A DNA stretch of 43,563 nucleotides from Clostridiaceae bacterium (GCA_012719645.1 JAAXZX010000101.1:1-43563); one strand, 5' to 3'. Shown: positions 8,602-19,347, counted from the stretch's first letter. The notes: generated by a model not told the origin, from the letters alone. Program-made: numbers and translations.

Positions 8602-9231
8602 CTATTTATCAGGTGCGTAACGTATTACAACCTTCCGGTTTGGTTCTTCACCCACACTCTGAGTATTGATATTCGGAAATTCCTGGAGCGACGAGTGAAT
8701 AATCCTTCTTTCATATGGATTCATGGCTTCCAGCGTGATATTCTTCCTCGTCCTTGAAACCCTCTCCGCAACCCTTTTCGCAAGTCGCTGCAGTGTTTCG
8801 GCGCGTTTTTTCCTGTAATCGGCAACGTCCAGTATCACCCGTGTATAATCGCGGGTATATCGGTTTATTACAAGGCTGAGAAGATACTGGAGCGCGTCAA
8901 GGGTTTCTCCCCTGCGGCCTATGATTATGCCTACATCATCTCCTGTCAGCCGGATGTTGATCAGGCCGTCTTCCATGGTTATTTCCATATCGGCTTCGAT
9001 CCCCAGCTTATCAAACAGCGGTTCGAGAAAGTCCTTTACGATAACGTCTATACCCAGTTTCTCCGTTACTTTGACAACTGCGTTTTTGCTGCCTATAAGC
9101 CCGAGAAGGCCTTTATTTCCTTCGCTGATAACCTCTACCTCCGCCTGGTCTTCATCTATTCCCAGCTCATCAAGCGCCAGTCGAACCGCTTCTTCAACCG
9201 TCCTTGCTTCCTTTACTACCGACCTTAGCAA
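8602..9231 (-). CDS. jag: RNA-binding protein Jag/KhpB
   Basis: 209 residues. Three domains are visible: Jag-N (about 1-55, with SEGNKGLLGLIGSKNAVV), a KH domain with GIIIGRRGETLDALQYLL, and a C-terminal R3H domain (NPYERRIIHSSL). KhpB binds RNA, often with KhpA, and affects cell elongation and sporulation in Firmicutes. The start is TTG at 9231, supported by GGAGG 9 nt upstream and by the N-terminus matching the family (LRSVVKEARTVEEAV). The gene overlaps the end of yidC by 38 bp, so the two are co-translated. Confidence 0.93.
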   Translation of the reverse strand: MLRSVVKEARTVEEAVRLALDELGIDEDQAEVEVISEGNKGLLGLIGSKNAVVKVTEKLGIDVIVKDFLEPLFDKLGIEADMEITMEDGLINIRLTGDDVGIIIGRRGETLDALQYLLSLVINRYTRDYTRVILDVADYRKKRAETLQRLAKRVAERVSRTRKNITLEAMNPYERRIIHSSLQEFPNINTQSVGEEPNRKVVIRYAPDK

Positions 9232-10219
9232 CCTCGCTTCCCTCCTTATCCTTCTTAAACTTCGTATTCATAAGCACATGCTGAACATACGACAGAACAC
9301 TGTTTATTATCCAGTAAAAGGCAAGTCCGCTCGGGGCAATGGTTCCGATCCAGAGCGTCATAATCGGGCCCATATAGAGCATGCTCTTTCCGGCACACCC
9401 GCTGGGATCCTTTGCCTTTTTGTCCTTGGGATCTTTCTTCTGCCGGGCGTTGGGCATCATCAGAAGCGATGTAAAATAGGAGACGACAACCGCAATGATC
9501 AGCAGTATCAATGCCGGCACATAAGTCCCGGGGTCCTCCTTTATTATACTGGGATTAAGGCTTGGCTGAACGCCAAGGTTAAAGATATTGAACATCTTGA
9601 GATCAAAATTCTTCAGAAGTTCTTTTTTATCTTCCGTCAGCGTGGGGTTATTATCAATGATTTCCGGGTGTTTCTTATAGCTTTCGATAAGCCTTATCTC
9701 GAAATATGCGTCGCTGGAATTATACGCCATATAAACATCAATGGGGTTATCCTTTATGGCGTCGTAATTCTTGTTTTTAAGGGTATCCTTTGAAAGCTCC
9801 CCTTTTTCAACCGAAGCTATAACCATTTCGCCAACCGCTTTCGCGGGCAGCTCCAGCATATAGGTCATGGGCATCCTTATAACATAGAAAAGCGCTATGA
9901 TGATAGGAAACTGGATCAGAAGGGGAAGGCAGCCCGATGTGGGGTTATAGCCTTTCTCCTGGTAGAACTTCATGGTCATCTCGTTAAGTTTTTCCTTATC
10001 ATTCTTATAGCGCTCCTGGAGCCTTTGAAGCTCAGGTTGGAATTCCTGCATCTTCTGTGTGTTTCTCATCTGCTTGATGGACAGGGGAAGCAGGATCAGT
10101 TTGTATACAATAGTGAACAATATGAGAGATATGACATAGTTATGAAAGCCAATGGTGTTGTATATAAAAAACATCAGCTTTCCGAAAATCACGCCCAATG
10201 CGCTTAACAAAGCCTGCAT
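9194..10219 (-). CDS. yidC: Membrane protein insertase YidC/Oxa1 (SpoIIIJ-like)
   Basis: 341 residues. It inserts and folds membrane proteins, alone or with SecYEG. There are about five hydrophobic segments, near residues 5-25, 28-48, 98-122, 235-262 and 285-312. The coiled-coil region between the first segments has the family pattern MRNTQKMQEFQPELQRLQE, followed by YNPTSGCLPLLIQFPII. The region of about 125-225 is a hydrophilic insert longer than in many homologues. I see no lipobox cysteine, unlike B. subtilis SpoIIIJ. It lies between yidD and jag, the standard origin order. Confidence 0.94.
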   Translation of the reverse strand: MQALLSALGVIFGKLMFFIYNTIGFHNYVISLILFTIVYKLILLPLSIKQMRNTQKMQEFQPELQRLQERYKNDKEKLNEMTMKFYQEKGYNPTSGCLPLLIQFPIIIALFYVIRMPMTYMLELPAKAVGEMVIASVEKGELSKDTLKNKNYDAIKDNPIDVYMAYNSSDAYFEIRLIESYKKHPEIIDNNPTLTEDKKELLKNFDLKMFNIFNLGVQPSLNPSIIKEDPGTYVPALILLIIAVVVSYFTSLLMMPNARQKKDPKDKKAKDPSGCAGKSMLYMGPIMTLWIGTIAPSGLAFYWIINSVLSYVQHVLMNTKFKKDKEGSEVAKVGSKGSKDG

Positions 10220-10250
10220 ACCGTTATTCTCACCCTCCGGTTCCGTGTTT

Positions 10251-10463
10251 TTATTTTACGGGGTCATACCCTCCCGGATGAAAGGGATGACACTTCAAAA
10301 GCCTTTTTATTGATAAGAAGGAACCCTTGATGGCACCATATCTTGTAACCGCATCCAGCGCATACTGGGAGCAGGTCGGATAAAACCTGCATGAAGGCTT
10401 TCCTTTAAGAGGTGAAATATATTTTCTATACGCCTTGATCAGTATTATCAGCAGCGCCCTCAT
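10251..10463 (-). CDS. yidD: Membrane protein insertion efficiency factor YidD
   Basis: 70 residues, normal for the family. It is a small membrane-associated protein thought to help YidC-dependent insertion. The signatures are [20 protein letters not shown] and [17 protein letters not shown], with the three conserved cysteines. The ATG lies inside rnpA, so the two genes overlap by 38 bp, as in many bacteria. GGGACAAGGA precedes the start. Confidence 0.95.
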   Translation of the reverse strand: MRALLIILIKAYRKYISPLKGKPSCRFYPTCSQYALDAVTRYGAIKGSFLSIKRLLKCHPFHPGGYDPVK

Positions 10464-10809
10464 GGTCCTTGTCCCTTACAAATATATCCAGCTTCTTCAA
10501 AAGAAATCTCATTTCTCTGCCTATACTGTGCAGGTTTGCGTCCGGGTCCGCCTTCCTTACCACAATGACCAGATCCATCCCGGGAGCAAGCTGTTCATGC
10601 ATAAGCCTGATATTCTCCCTGACCAGCCGCCTCATCCTGTTTCGCTGGACACTCTTTCCAACCTTTTTGCTTGTAGTTATTCCAATCCTGACAGTGTTGG
10701 CCTTTCTTTTGACACAATAAATGACCAATGATTCCGACGAAGCATACTTGCCCTTGCTATAAACCCTGTGAAAATCGCTGTTTTTCTTCAATACCGGAAG
10801 TTTACCCAT
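10426..10809 (-). CDS. rnpA: Ribonuclease P protein component
   Basis: 127 residues. It is the protein cofactor of RNase P, which trims tRNA 5' ends; the RNA subunit is not in the window. The conserved RNR helix is [19 protein letters not shown], and the N-terminal pattern [15 protein letters not shown] is typical. The C-terminal tail (about 110-127) is acidic and variable and is where yidD overlaps. The ribosome site before the ATG is weak (GGGATT). A hairpin at 10883-10904 between rpmH and rnpA could attenuate read-through from the rpmH promoter. Confidence 0.95.
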   Translation of the reverse strand: MGKLPVLKKNSDFHRVYSKGKYASSESLVIYCVKRKANTVRIGITTSKKVGKSVQRNRMRRLVRENIRLMHEQLAPGMDLVIVVRKADPDANLHSIGREMRFLLKKLDIFVRDKDHEGAADNTDQGV

Positions 10810-10882
10810 AATCCCGAAAAAACTGCACTCCCGTATCAGCGTTCAACTGCCATCAGACAGGCGCCATGGCAGTGATAAAAGA

Positions 10883-10904
10883 AAAGACCACATTAATGGT
10901 CTTT
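10883..10904 (-). terminator. Hairpin/attenuator after rpmH
   Basis: AAAGACCA/TGGTCTTT arms with a 6 nt loop, followed on the minus strand by TTTTCTTTTA. The 5' arm overlaps the rpmH stop codon. It probably reduces transcription into rnpA. Confidence 0.6.
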
Positions 10905-11037
10905 ATGCAGTTAGCCTCTTTCTGCCTTTCTGTCTTCTTCTTCTGAGAACCTTCCTGCCGTTGGCAGTTTTCATCCTTTTTCTGAAGCCGTGTTCCTTCT
11001 TGCGCTGCCTCTTCTTGGGCTGATAGGTACGAAGCAT
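10903..11037 (-). CDS. rpmH: 50S ribosomal protein L34
   Basis: 44 residues, [18 protein letters not shown] through a very basic end GRKRLTA, the complete L34 length. It is a component of the large ribosomal subunit. The ATG at 11037 has GGAGGTG 6 nt upstream; the frame is open 28 codons further but that stretch is the leader. It is the first gene of the leftward arm and marks the polarity switch next to dnaA. Confidence 0.98.
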   Translation of the reverse strand: MLRTYQPKKRQRKKEHGFRKRMKTANGRKVLRRRRQKGRKRLTA

Positions 11038-11104
11038 CGGTTGCACCTCCAATCGTCGGCTGTTTATTTCAAATCGTTTTCTGCAAATATGGACACCAAA
11101 AAGT

Positions 11105-11134
11105 ATTATATAACGCACCATATAAATAAGTCAA
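11105..11134 (-). promoter_or_regulatory. rpmH promoter
   Basis: Minus-strand TTGACT (11134-11129), an 18 nt spacer and a perfect TATAAT (11110-11105), about 70 bp before the rpmH start. Confidence 0.75.
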
Positions 11135-11210
11135 GAAAAACAAGCCCAAACAGCCTTTTGTCTTTATTTGGCCGAAGGTTTCGGATGGTATTCTCTTTCG
11201 GATGATTTAG

Positions 11211-11239
11211 TTGAAACGCATATTGAAGTTTGATATATT
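11211..11239 (+). promoter_or_regulatory. dnaA promoter
   Basis: TTGAAA (11211-11216), a 17 nt spacer and TATATT (11234-11239), 38 bp before the dnaA start. I see no clear DnaA box in the rpmH-dnaA gap, so autoregulation through it is not evident. Confidence 0.65.
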
Positions 11240-11277
11240 AAAAGATACGGTTAGGATTTCTGATGGGGGAATAGGGA

Positions 11278-12609
11278 ATGGCATCTGACATTAAGGAAAT
11301 ATGGAAAGAGGCGCTGAGACTGCTTCAGGACGAAATGACAAGCGTCAGTTTCAGCACCTGGATAGAGCCTATTGTTCCTGTATCCCTTGAAAACAACGTT
11401 TTGTCTCTGGAGGTTCCCTCAGAATTTAACCTCGGTATAATAAACTCCCGTTACAAGGATTTGATCCAGAACGCCATAAAGGTTGTAACAAAAAGGGATC
11501 TGGACATCAACCTGTTTGTCCGGTCGGCTGAACAGCCCAAAGATGAAGAAACCATAGACCAGGACAACTATTCATCCTATGTATCAATTCTCAATCCAAA
11601 ATACACCTTTGACACATTTGTAAGGGGAAGCGGAAACCAGCTGGCCCATGCCGCTGCTCTCGCGGTTGCCGAGTCGCCGGCCACGGCATATAATCCTTTA
11701 TTTATATATGGCGGGGTTGGTCTCGGAAAAACGCACCTGATGCACGCCATCGGCCATTTTATTATTGAACAGTATCCGACCAAAAAGGTGTTGTATACAT
11801 CCTCCGAGAAGTTCACAAACGATTTGATCAACGCCATCAAGGATGACAGGAACGAAGAGTTCCGGAACAAGTATCGCAATATAGACGTGCTCCTGATAGA
11901 CGACATCCAGTTCATAGGGGGGAAGGAAAGGACACAGGAGGAGTTTTTCCATACATTCAACGCCCTCTATGAGGCCAGCAAGCAGATTGTCCTTTCAAGC
12001 GACAAGCCCCCCAAGGAAATACTGACATTGGAGGAAAGGCTGCGTTCACGTTTCGAATGGGGTCTTATCGCGGACATACAGGCCCCTGACATGGAAACGC
12101 GAATAGCAATTTTGAGGAAGAAATCCCAGCAGGAGCGTTATGATATTCCCGATGAGGTGCTTTCGTACATAGCCGAGAATATTGAATCAAATATCCGTGA
12201 GCTGGAGGGCGCCCTCAACCGGGTGATAGCATATGCGTCCCTCACAGGAAGCCCAATAACGCTGGAACTGGCCCAAAGCTGCCTTAAGCAGATCCTGGCA
12301 GGGATATCCAAGGCCAACATAAACCACAACACCATTATGAAAGTGGTTTCAAGGTACTACGATATATCACCGGAACAACTCACCACAAAGAAGAGATCCC
12401 GCGATGTTGCACATCCCAGGCAGGTAGCCATGTACCTCTGCAGGGAACTCACAGATATGTCCCTTCCAAAGATCGGCCAGGTATTCGGCGGACGTGACCA
12501 TACCACTGTAATGCATGCCTGTGAGAAAATACAGGACGCCATCGAGAATAACAATGAGCTCAGAAGGACCATAATGGAACTGAAACGAAATATTACAGGA
12601 AAAATATAG
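11278..12609 (+). CDS. dnaA: Chromosomal replication initiator protein DnaA
   Basis: 443 residues. It is the initiator ATPase that binds DnaA boxes and melts oriC. Domain I is at about 1-80 ([20 protein letters not shown]), with a short linker. The AAA+ domain has Walker A GGVGLGKT at 145-152 and Walker [11 protein letters not shown] near 200. The C-terminal helix-turn-helix carries the DnaA signature [14 protein letters not shown]. The linker (domain II) is short, which accounts for the modest length. The ATG is preceded by GGGGGA at 8 nt. It is the first rightward gene, and its downstream gap holds the best candidate oriC. Confidence 0.99.
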   Translation: MASDIKEIWKEALRLLQDEMTSVSFSTWIEPIVPVSLENNVLSLEVPSEFNLGIINSRYKDLIQNAIKVVTKRDLDINLFVRSAEQPKDEETIDQDNYSSYVSILNPKYTFDTFVRGSGNQLAHAAALAVAESPATAYNPLFIYGGVGLGKTHLMHAIGHFIIEQYPTKKVLYTSSEKFTNDLINAIKDDRNEEFRNKYRNIDVLLIDDIQFIGGKERTQEEFFHTFNALYEASKQIVLSSDKPPKEILTLEERLRSRFEWGLIADIQAPDMETRIAILRKKSQQERYDIPDEVLSYIAENIESNIRELEGALNRVIAYASLTGSPITLELAQSCLKQILAGISKANINHNTIMKVVSRYYDISPEQLTTKKRSRDVAHPRQVAMYLCRELTDMSLPKIGQVFGGRDHTTVMHACEKIQDAIENNNELRRTIMELKRNITGKI

Positions 12610-12836
12610 CAATCAACAAAATCCTGTGGATTATGCAGTGGAAAAAAGGTGAAGAATTTTGTCACATCAAATAGAAGATTGTTATAATTATAACATCCAT
12701 GGGTTTTCAACAGTTTTATCAACAGTCAAAACCGATGCGTTCTATTGCGTCGGCAGGGTTTTCAACATATACCACAACCCTTATTACTATTATGACTATA
12801 TTTTTAAACTAATATAAACAAGAGGTGTAAGCAGGG
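12610..12836 (+). other. oriC: Probable oriC (dnaA-dnaN intergenic region)
   Basis: This AT-rich gap holds four DnaA-box-like 9-mers: TGTGGATTA (12625-12633, minus orientation), TTTTCAACA (12704-12712), TTATCAACA (12716-12724, one mismatch to TTATCCACA) and TTTTCAACA (12759-12767). It also has a perfect 14 bp palindrome GTTATAATTATAAC (12681-12694). Its position at the polarity switch beside dnaA supports an origin. No perfect consensus box is present, so the exact origin is inferred. Confidence 0.65.
12659..12688 (+). promoter_or_regulatory. Probable dnaN operon promoter
   Basis: TTGTCA (12659-12664), an 18 nt spacer and a perfect TATAAT (12683-12688), which lies inside the palindrome at 12681-12694. 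It would drive dnaN-rlbA-recF-remB-gyrB with a leader of about 140 nt through the DnaA-box-like cluster. Confidence 0.55.
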
Positions 12837-13934
12837 ATGAAGATTATCGTTCTGAAACAAAACCTGATGGAAGCAATAAACATTGTCCAGAGAGCAGTAA
12901 TGACAAAAGCTACGCTCCCCATACTGGAAGGAATATATATCGAAGCTGATGAAAAGGTTAAACTTATAGGAAACTGCTTTGACCTGGGAATCGAATGCTG
13001 CGTTGACGCGGACATCCAGAGAAAAGGATCGATAGTCATAGAAGCAAGGATATTCGGAGAGATAGTCAGACGGCTGCCAGATGCACCAGTTTACATAGAG
13101 GTTCTGGATGGATTCAAGGTAAGGATAGAATGCTTGAACTCATATTTTGAGATAAGAGGGATGGACGGTGAGTCCTATCCCATGCCTCCCGAGTATGAAA
13201 GTGAAATATCATTGAGCCTTCCCCAGTCGCAGCTGAGGGAATTGATCCGCCAGACCATATTTGCCGTGGGAACCGATGAGAACAGGAAGATTATGACGGG
13301 CGTGCTGGTGGAGGCGCGCCAGGGCGAACTTAAAATGGCTGCGCTGGACGGTTTCAGGATGGCAGTATGCAGCTCCCTGATAAAGGAAGATGTAAATTTC
13401 AAAGTTGTCATTCCCGGCAGGAATATGCAGGAAATACTGCGTGTACTTGAAACCAGCGAAGAGAATGTTACCATTTCTCTTGCAGGAAGCCTGACATCGT
13501 TTGCCCTTGAAAACTGCAGGATCGTGTCCAAGGTTCTCGAAGGCGAATTTATGAACTACCAGAGCTATATACCGACACAGTTTGAAACGGTAATAAACGT
13601 CAATACCCGTGAACTGGAAGAAAGCATGGAAAGGGCATCCCTAATTACCAGCGACGACAAAAGGTACCCTGTGCGCATAAACCTTGACGATGACAAAATG
13701 GTGATATCCTCAACCACAGAAAGAGGAATGTCAAAGGAAGAGATTAATATAGAGAATTCAGGAAATGCTATGCAGATAGGATTCAACCCCAGGTACTTCC
13801 TTGACGCCCTTAAGGTAATCAATGACGAAAAGATTAAGGTTTCATTCACGTCGCCTGTAGGACCGTGCATAATAACCCCTGTGGAACATGAAAGATTCCT
13901 GTTCCTGATACTGCCTGTAAGGCTGAAGAATTAG
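12837..13934 (+). CDS. dnaN: DNA polymerase III beta subunit (sliding clamp)
   Basis: 365 residues, full length. The homodimer encircles DNA and tethers polymerase III. Three repeated clamp domains are present, ending in the conserved C-terminus LFLILPVRLKN. MKIIVLKQNLMEAINIVQRA and the TLPILEGIYIEA motif mark domain 1. The ATG is preceded by AGAGGTG. It is followed after 8 bp by rlbA, so dnaN, rlbA, recF, remB and gyrB form one tight operon. Confidence 0.98.
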   Translation: MKIIVLKQNLMEAINIVQRAVMTKATLPILEGIYIEADEKVKLIGNCFDLGIECCVDADIQRKGSIVIEARIFGEIVRRLPDAPVYIEVLDGFKVRIECLNSYFEIRGMDGESYPMPPEYESEISLSLPQSQLRELIRQTIFAVGTDENRKIMTGVLVEARQGELKMAALDGFRMAVCSSLIKEDVNFKVVIPGRNMQEILRVLETSEENVTISLAGSLTSFALENCRIVSKVLEGEFMNYQSYIPTQFETVINVNTRELEESMERASLITSDDKRYPVRINLDDDKMVISSTTERGMSKEEINIENSGNAMQIGFNPRYFLDALKVINDEKIKVSFTSPVGPCIITPVEHERFLFLILPVRLKN

Positions 13935-13942
13935 GAGAGATA

Positions 13943-14167
13943 ATGAAAAGAATCAGCATATATACAGAATATATAAAGCTTGATCAGTTTCTGAAGCTGG
14001 CCGGTATCATATCAACAGGCGGTGAGGCAAAACAATTCATCGCGGCCATAGATATATCGGTAAACGGAGAAACGGAGAAACGGCGGGGCAGGAAATTGAA
14101 ACATAATGATGTTATAAAAATAGGCAATGATATATATGTCATCGAACAGGCCGGTGTGAAGACTTGA
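13943..14167 (+). CDS. rlbA: S4-domain RNA-binding protein RlbA/YaaA
   Basis: 74 residues, a stand-alone S4-like domain. The pattern IKLDQFLKLAGIISTGGEAK followed by SVNGETEKRRGRKL is the YaaA/RlbA family signature. In B. subtilis the homologue is linked to 50S ribosome assembly. It sits in the invariant place between dnaN and recF. Its stop codon overlaps the recF start (TTGA), which indicates translational coupling. The ATG has GGAGAGATA upstream. Confidence 0.9.
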   Translation: MKRISIYTEYIKLDQFLKLAGIISTGGEAKQFIAAIDISVNGETEKRRGRKLKHNDVIKIGNDIYVIEQAGVKT

Positions 14168-15279
14168 GGGTTGAGAGGCTTGAACTTAGGAATTTTCGAA
14201 ACTATCAATACCAATCCATTGAGTTTGGAGAAGGTATTAATATTTTATTCGGTGAAAACGCCCAGGGAAAAACCAATGTCCTTGAGGCGCTTTATATAAC
14301 AGCAACGGGCAAATCCCAAAGGACGAACAACTACCAGGACATGATAAGAAAAGGCGCCGAGGGTTTTGAGATTTCACTCGGGGCTTACATCCGGGATATG
14401 AACTGCCGGATAGATATCCGGTATTACCGGGAAAAGGGAAAGTATGCCGAAATAAACGGCATCAGGAGAAACAGGCTGTCCGATATCCTCGGAACCTTGA
14501 ACATGATATTCTTTTCCCCAGAGACATTGGATACAGTAAAGGGTTCGCCTTTGCAGAGAAGAAGGTTTATTGACGTATTGCTGTGCCAGGTAAGCAAAAG
14601 CTACCTTTACAGCCTGCAGCAGTACAACCAGCTTGTCAAAAATAAATCCCACGCGCTTAAAAGGGGAAGAACCGACAAAAAGTACGATGATATAATACCC
14701 ATTTGGAACGCCAATATCTCCAGGCATGGCGGAAGGATAGCGTATATAAGGGATCGGACCATCAGAAGGCTTGACAGTTTCATGAAGGAGGAGATGAGAA
14801 GGATATCCAACGGAACCGAGGAATCCGAACTCATTTACAAAACATTTGCCGAAAGCTGCGCGGAAGCTGATGAAGCATATTACGTCGACAGCCTGGAGAT
14901 GAAGCTCAAAGAGGGGATTAACCGTGAAAAGGAACTGGGCCAATGTCTTTTTGGGCCGCACCGTGATGATATTGAGATCCTGCTTAACGGGATGAATTCA
15001 AGGCAATACTGTTCACAGGGGCAGCAAAGGTCCCTGGCCCTTGCCCTGGTTTTGTCGGAACTTAGATGGATTGATGAGATAAAAGGCGACAGGCCGGTAT
15101 TGCTGCTGGATGACGTTATGTCAGAACTGGACTGCGGAAGGCAGGAATACCTGATGAAGGGCTTAAGAAACATTCAGACGATAATTACCACAACAGACGA
15201 TCAGAAACTTTGCCAGGGAGAGTTCTTAACCGCGAGCAAATACAGGGTGGTTTCCGGAACGGTAACAAGGATTGTTTGA
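14164..15279 (+). CDS. recF: DNA replication and repair protein RecF
   Basis: 371 residues. It is an SMC-like ATPase that helps load RecA at gaps. Walker A is FGENAQGKTNVLE near residue 30, the ABC signature is CSQGQQRSLALALV, and Walker B is PVLLLDDVMSELD. The start is TTG at 14164, overlapping the rlbA stop; the resulting N-terminus (RVERLELRNFRNY) matches the family and no better start exists. The ribosome site is poor, so translation probably depends on coupling to rlbA. Confidence 0.96.
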   Translation: MRVERLELRNFRNYQYQSIEFGEGINILFGENAQGKTNVLEALYITATGKSQRTNNYQDMIRKGAEGFEISLGAYIRDMNCRIDIRYYREKGKYAEINGIRRNRLSDILGTLNMIFFSPETLDTVKGSPLQRRRFIDVLLCQVSKSYLYSLQQYNQLVKNKSHALKRGRTDKKYDDIIPIWNANISRHGGRIAYIRDRTIRRLDSFMKEEMRRISNGTEESELIYKTFAESCAEADEAYYVDSLEMKLKEGINREKELGQCLFGPHRDDIEILLNGMNSRQYCSQGQQRSLALALVLSELRWIDEIKGDRPVLLLDDVMSELDCGRQEYLMKGLRNIQTIITTTDDQKLCQGEFLTASKYRVVSGTVTRIV

Positions 15280-15320
15280 CCTATTTTTTCAGGAAGATTA
15301 AAATAGTATGGGTGATATTT

Positions 15321-17556
<2,236 letters not shown>

Positions 17557-17581
17557 TTGGCGGGAACTCAGACTTAAGAAC

Positions 17582-17612
17582 GGCTGGCAGAGAGAAATCT
17601 GTCAGCTTTTTT
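17582..17612 (+). terminator. gyrB operon terminator
   Basis: GGCTGGCAGA pairs with TCTGTCAGCT (10 bp, two G-U) around a GAGAAA loop, followed by TTTTTT. It lies 25 bp after gyrB and abuts the convergent mntR stop. Confidence 0.85.
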
Positions 17613-18108
17613 ACTGATGCAGTAACTTATTATATTCCTCTTTCAAACAGGGATACTTTTCTATCAATTTTGTAAGGTCATGCAGCCTGTTGAGCGTATC
17701 CACCGATATTGTATGCTCCATAAGCTCTGTTTCAATGAGCAAGCTGTCGGTTACACCAAGAAGCCTTAGGAAGGATTCTATTATCTGGTGCCTCTGGAGC
17801 AGGAATTTACCAATTTCGCTGCCCGTTTCTGTCAGGGAAATGATGCCGTACTTTTTATAGTCAACCATACCAAGCTCACTCAGTTTCTGTACCATCTTAG
17901 TGGCGGACGAGGCCTGGACGTTGAGAAGTTCAGAGATGGTATTGATCCTGACATAGCCCTCTGTCAGGCTGTAGCGGTAAATCATTTCAAGATAGTCCTC
18001 CATGGCCGATGTAAGGATTTTTTTGTTCTGTTCAAGGAGCTGGTATCCCCTGACAGTATGAAACTTGTTCTGCATTACCTCGCACCCGGCTTCAGCCTCA
18101 CTTTTCAT
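17611..18108 (-). CDS. mntR: MntR-type manganese-dependent transcriptional regulator
   Basis: 165 residues, DtxR/MntR family. The N-terminal winged helix runs about 35-95. Metal-ligand positions known in B. subtilis MntR are conserved: Asp and Glu in MEDYLE, His in RHQIIE, and Glu, Glu, His in TELMEH. It should therefore repress Mn uptake when Mn is high. The start is uncertain: ATG at 18108 has a weak GGA 7 nt upstream, ATG at 18075 gives a shorter protein matching the family start, and an upstream GTG at 18150 lies inside a parS site and is unlikely. No Mn transporter is adjacent. The gene sits between gyrB and parA in opposite orientation. Confidence 0.75.
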   Translation of the reverse strand: MKSEAEAGCEVMQNKFHTVRGYQLLEQNKKILTSAMEDYLEMIYRYSLTEGYVRINTISELLNVQASSATKMVQKLSELGMVDYKKYGIISLTETGSEIGKFLLQRHQIIESFLRLLGVTDSLLIETELMEHTISVDTLNRLHDLTKLIEKYPCLKEEYNKLLHQ

Positions 18109-18133
18109 ATGTATTCCAGGGCAAAGACTAATA

Positions 18134-18149
18134 TGTTTCACGTGAAACA
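18134..18149. promoter_or_regulatory. parS: parS site 1
   Basis: Perfect 16 bp palindrome TGTTTCACGTGAAACA, the Firmicutes parS sequence bound by ParB. It lies just upstream of mntR. Confidence 0.93.
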
Positions 18150-18182
18150 CAATAGAACGTATATAAGCGTGCAGGCATTAAT

Positions 18183-18198
18183 TGTTTCACGTGAAACA
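18183..18198. promoter_or_regulatory. parS: parS site 2
   Basis: Second perfect TGTTTCACGTGAAACA, 33 bp after the first; the dyad extends to 20 bp (18181-18200). Confidence 0.93.
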
Positions 18199-18493
18199 AT
18201 AACGGTCGGGATTCCTTATTAGTCCTGAAAGATGGACATTGCCGGTTTGATAGAGAGGACAAGAAGCCTTCCTGTCATTACGAGGAAGCAAACCCGTAAT
18301 AAATGAGGTAACATGTCAGAAATTCGTGGCTGGAATGCAAAAATGACTGCTAAGTCGGGACGATATTATTTCTAACCCCAAATATAAAACCTATTATTTT
18401 ATATTTAATGACAAGCAGTGAAAAAAACCCGTATAAAATGGCCGTGCCGTTGATTTGACTGCAGTCCATACAGCAATTTCTTAACGGCTCTAA
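18199..18493. other. Gene-free spacer between parS sites 2 and 3
   Basis: About 295 bp with no credible ORF, tRNA or terminator. The one clear structure is an AT-only inverted repeat, AAATATAAAA (18380-18389) and TTTTATATTT (18397-18406), with a 7 nt spacer. Confidence 0.6.
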
Positions 18494-18509
18494 TGTTTCA
18501 CGTGAAACA
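18494..18509. promoter_or_regulatory. parS: parS site 3
   Basis: Third perfect TGTTTCACGTGAAACA; the dyad extends to 20 bp (18492-18511). It lies 68 bp before parA, next to a TATAAT at 18536-18541, so ParB binding could also affect parAB transcription. Confidence 0.93.
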
Positions 18510-18576
18510 TTGGACCAATGTGTGATAATATATGTTATAATATTCTGGGTTTGATAATGGCTTGATGAGGTGCGTT

Positions 18577-19347
18577 ATGTCAAAGATAATAGCAGTCGCG
18601 AACCAAAAAGGGGGAGTGGGCAAGACTACCACGGCAGTCAATCTGAGTGCCTGTCTTGCAGTAAAGAATAAAAAGGTCCTGTTGATCGATATTGACCCCC
18701 AGGGCAATACCACCAGCGGTGTTGGAGTGGATAAGAACACGGTTGGGATGTCCATCTATGATGTCGTTATAAACGAAGTAAACATAGAGGACATTATTGT
18801 TCCCACAAAGATTGAAAACCTGATGCTTTGCCCGTCAAATATAAACCTGGCCGGCGCAGAAGTCGAGCTGGTATCTGTCATATCAAGGGAAACGAGGCTA
18901 AAGGCTGCCCTGGAAGATATCAGGAGCAACTATGATTTCATTATGATAGATTGCCCGCCTTCATTGGGTCTTCTTACTGTCAATGCCCTCACAGCCGCCG
19001 ATACCATCCTTGTCCCAATACAGTGCGAATACTATGCTCTTGAAGGACTGAGCCAGCTGATGAACACTGTAAAAATAGTTCAGAAACACCTGAACAGGAA
19101 TCTCAGCGTTGAAGGTGTTGTCCTTACCATGTTCGATGCCAGGACAAATCTGTCCATACAGGTTGTTGACGAAGTGAAGAGATACTTCGGGAATAAGGTC
19201 TACAGAACTATAATCCCGAGGAATGTCCGTCTCAGCGAAGCTCCCAGTTACGGGCTTCCCATCATACTGTACGATCCGAAGTCCAAGGGCGCCGAATGCT
19301 ACATGGACCTGGCAGAAGAGGTAATCGAAAGCTCTGAAGGATATTAG
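18577..19347 (+). CDS. parA: Chromosome partitioning ATPase ParA (Soj)
   Basis: 256 residues. It is a Walker-type ATPase that works with ParB-parS in origin segregation and, in Bacillus, regulates DnaA. The deviant Walker A is KGGVGKTT at 11-18, followed by DIDPQGNTTSG. Walker B is DFIMIDCPPSLGLLT. The start is the ATG at 18577 with GAGGTG upstream; earlier in-frame TTG and ATG codons overlap that ribosome site. Length fits Soj-type chromosomal ParA without an extra N-terminal DNA-binding domain. parB follows after 32 bp. Confidence 0.96.
   Translation: MSKIIAVANQKGGVGKTTTAVNLSACLAVKNKKVLLIDIDPQGNTTSGVGVDKNTVGMSIYDVVINEVNIEDIIVPTKIENLMLCPSNINLAGAEVELVSVISRETRLKAALEDIRSNYDFIMIDCPPSLGLLTVNALTAADTILVPIQCEYYALEGLSQLMNTVKIVQKHLNRNLSVEGVVLTMFDARTNLSIQVVDEVKRYFGNKVYRTIIPRNVRLSEAPSYGLPIILYDPKSKGAECYMDLAEEVIESSEGY

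Noticed and set aside
10846-10873. 8 bp inverted repeat ACTGCCAT/ATGGCAGT between rpmH and rnpA
   Set aside because: No T-run on either strand; the hairpin at 10883-10904 is the better terminator candidate.
17611-18150. Longer mntR starting at a GTG within parS
   Set aside because: The added residues (MFHVKH) are simply translated parS, and there is no ribosome site.
18231-18360. Possible tRNA or small RNA in the parS spacer
   Set aside because: No cloverleaf, no T-loop GTTCGAATC-type sequence and no terminator; nothing supports an RNA gene.
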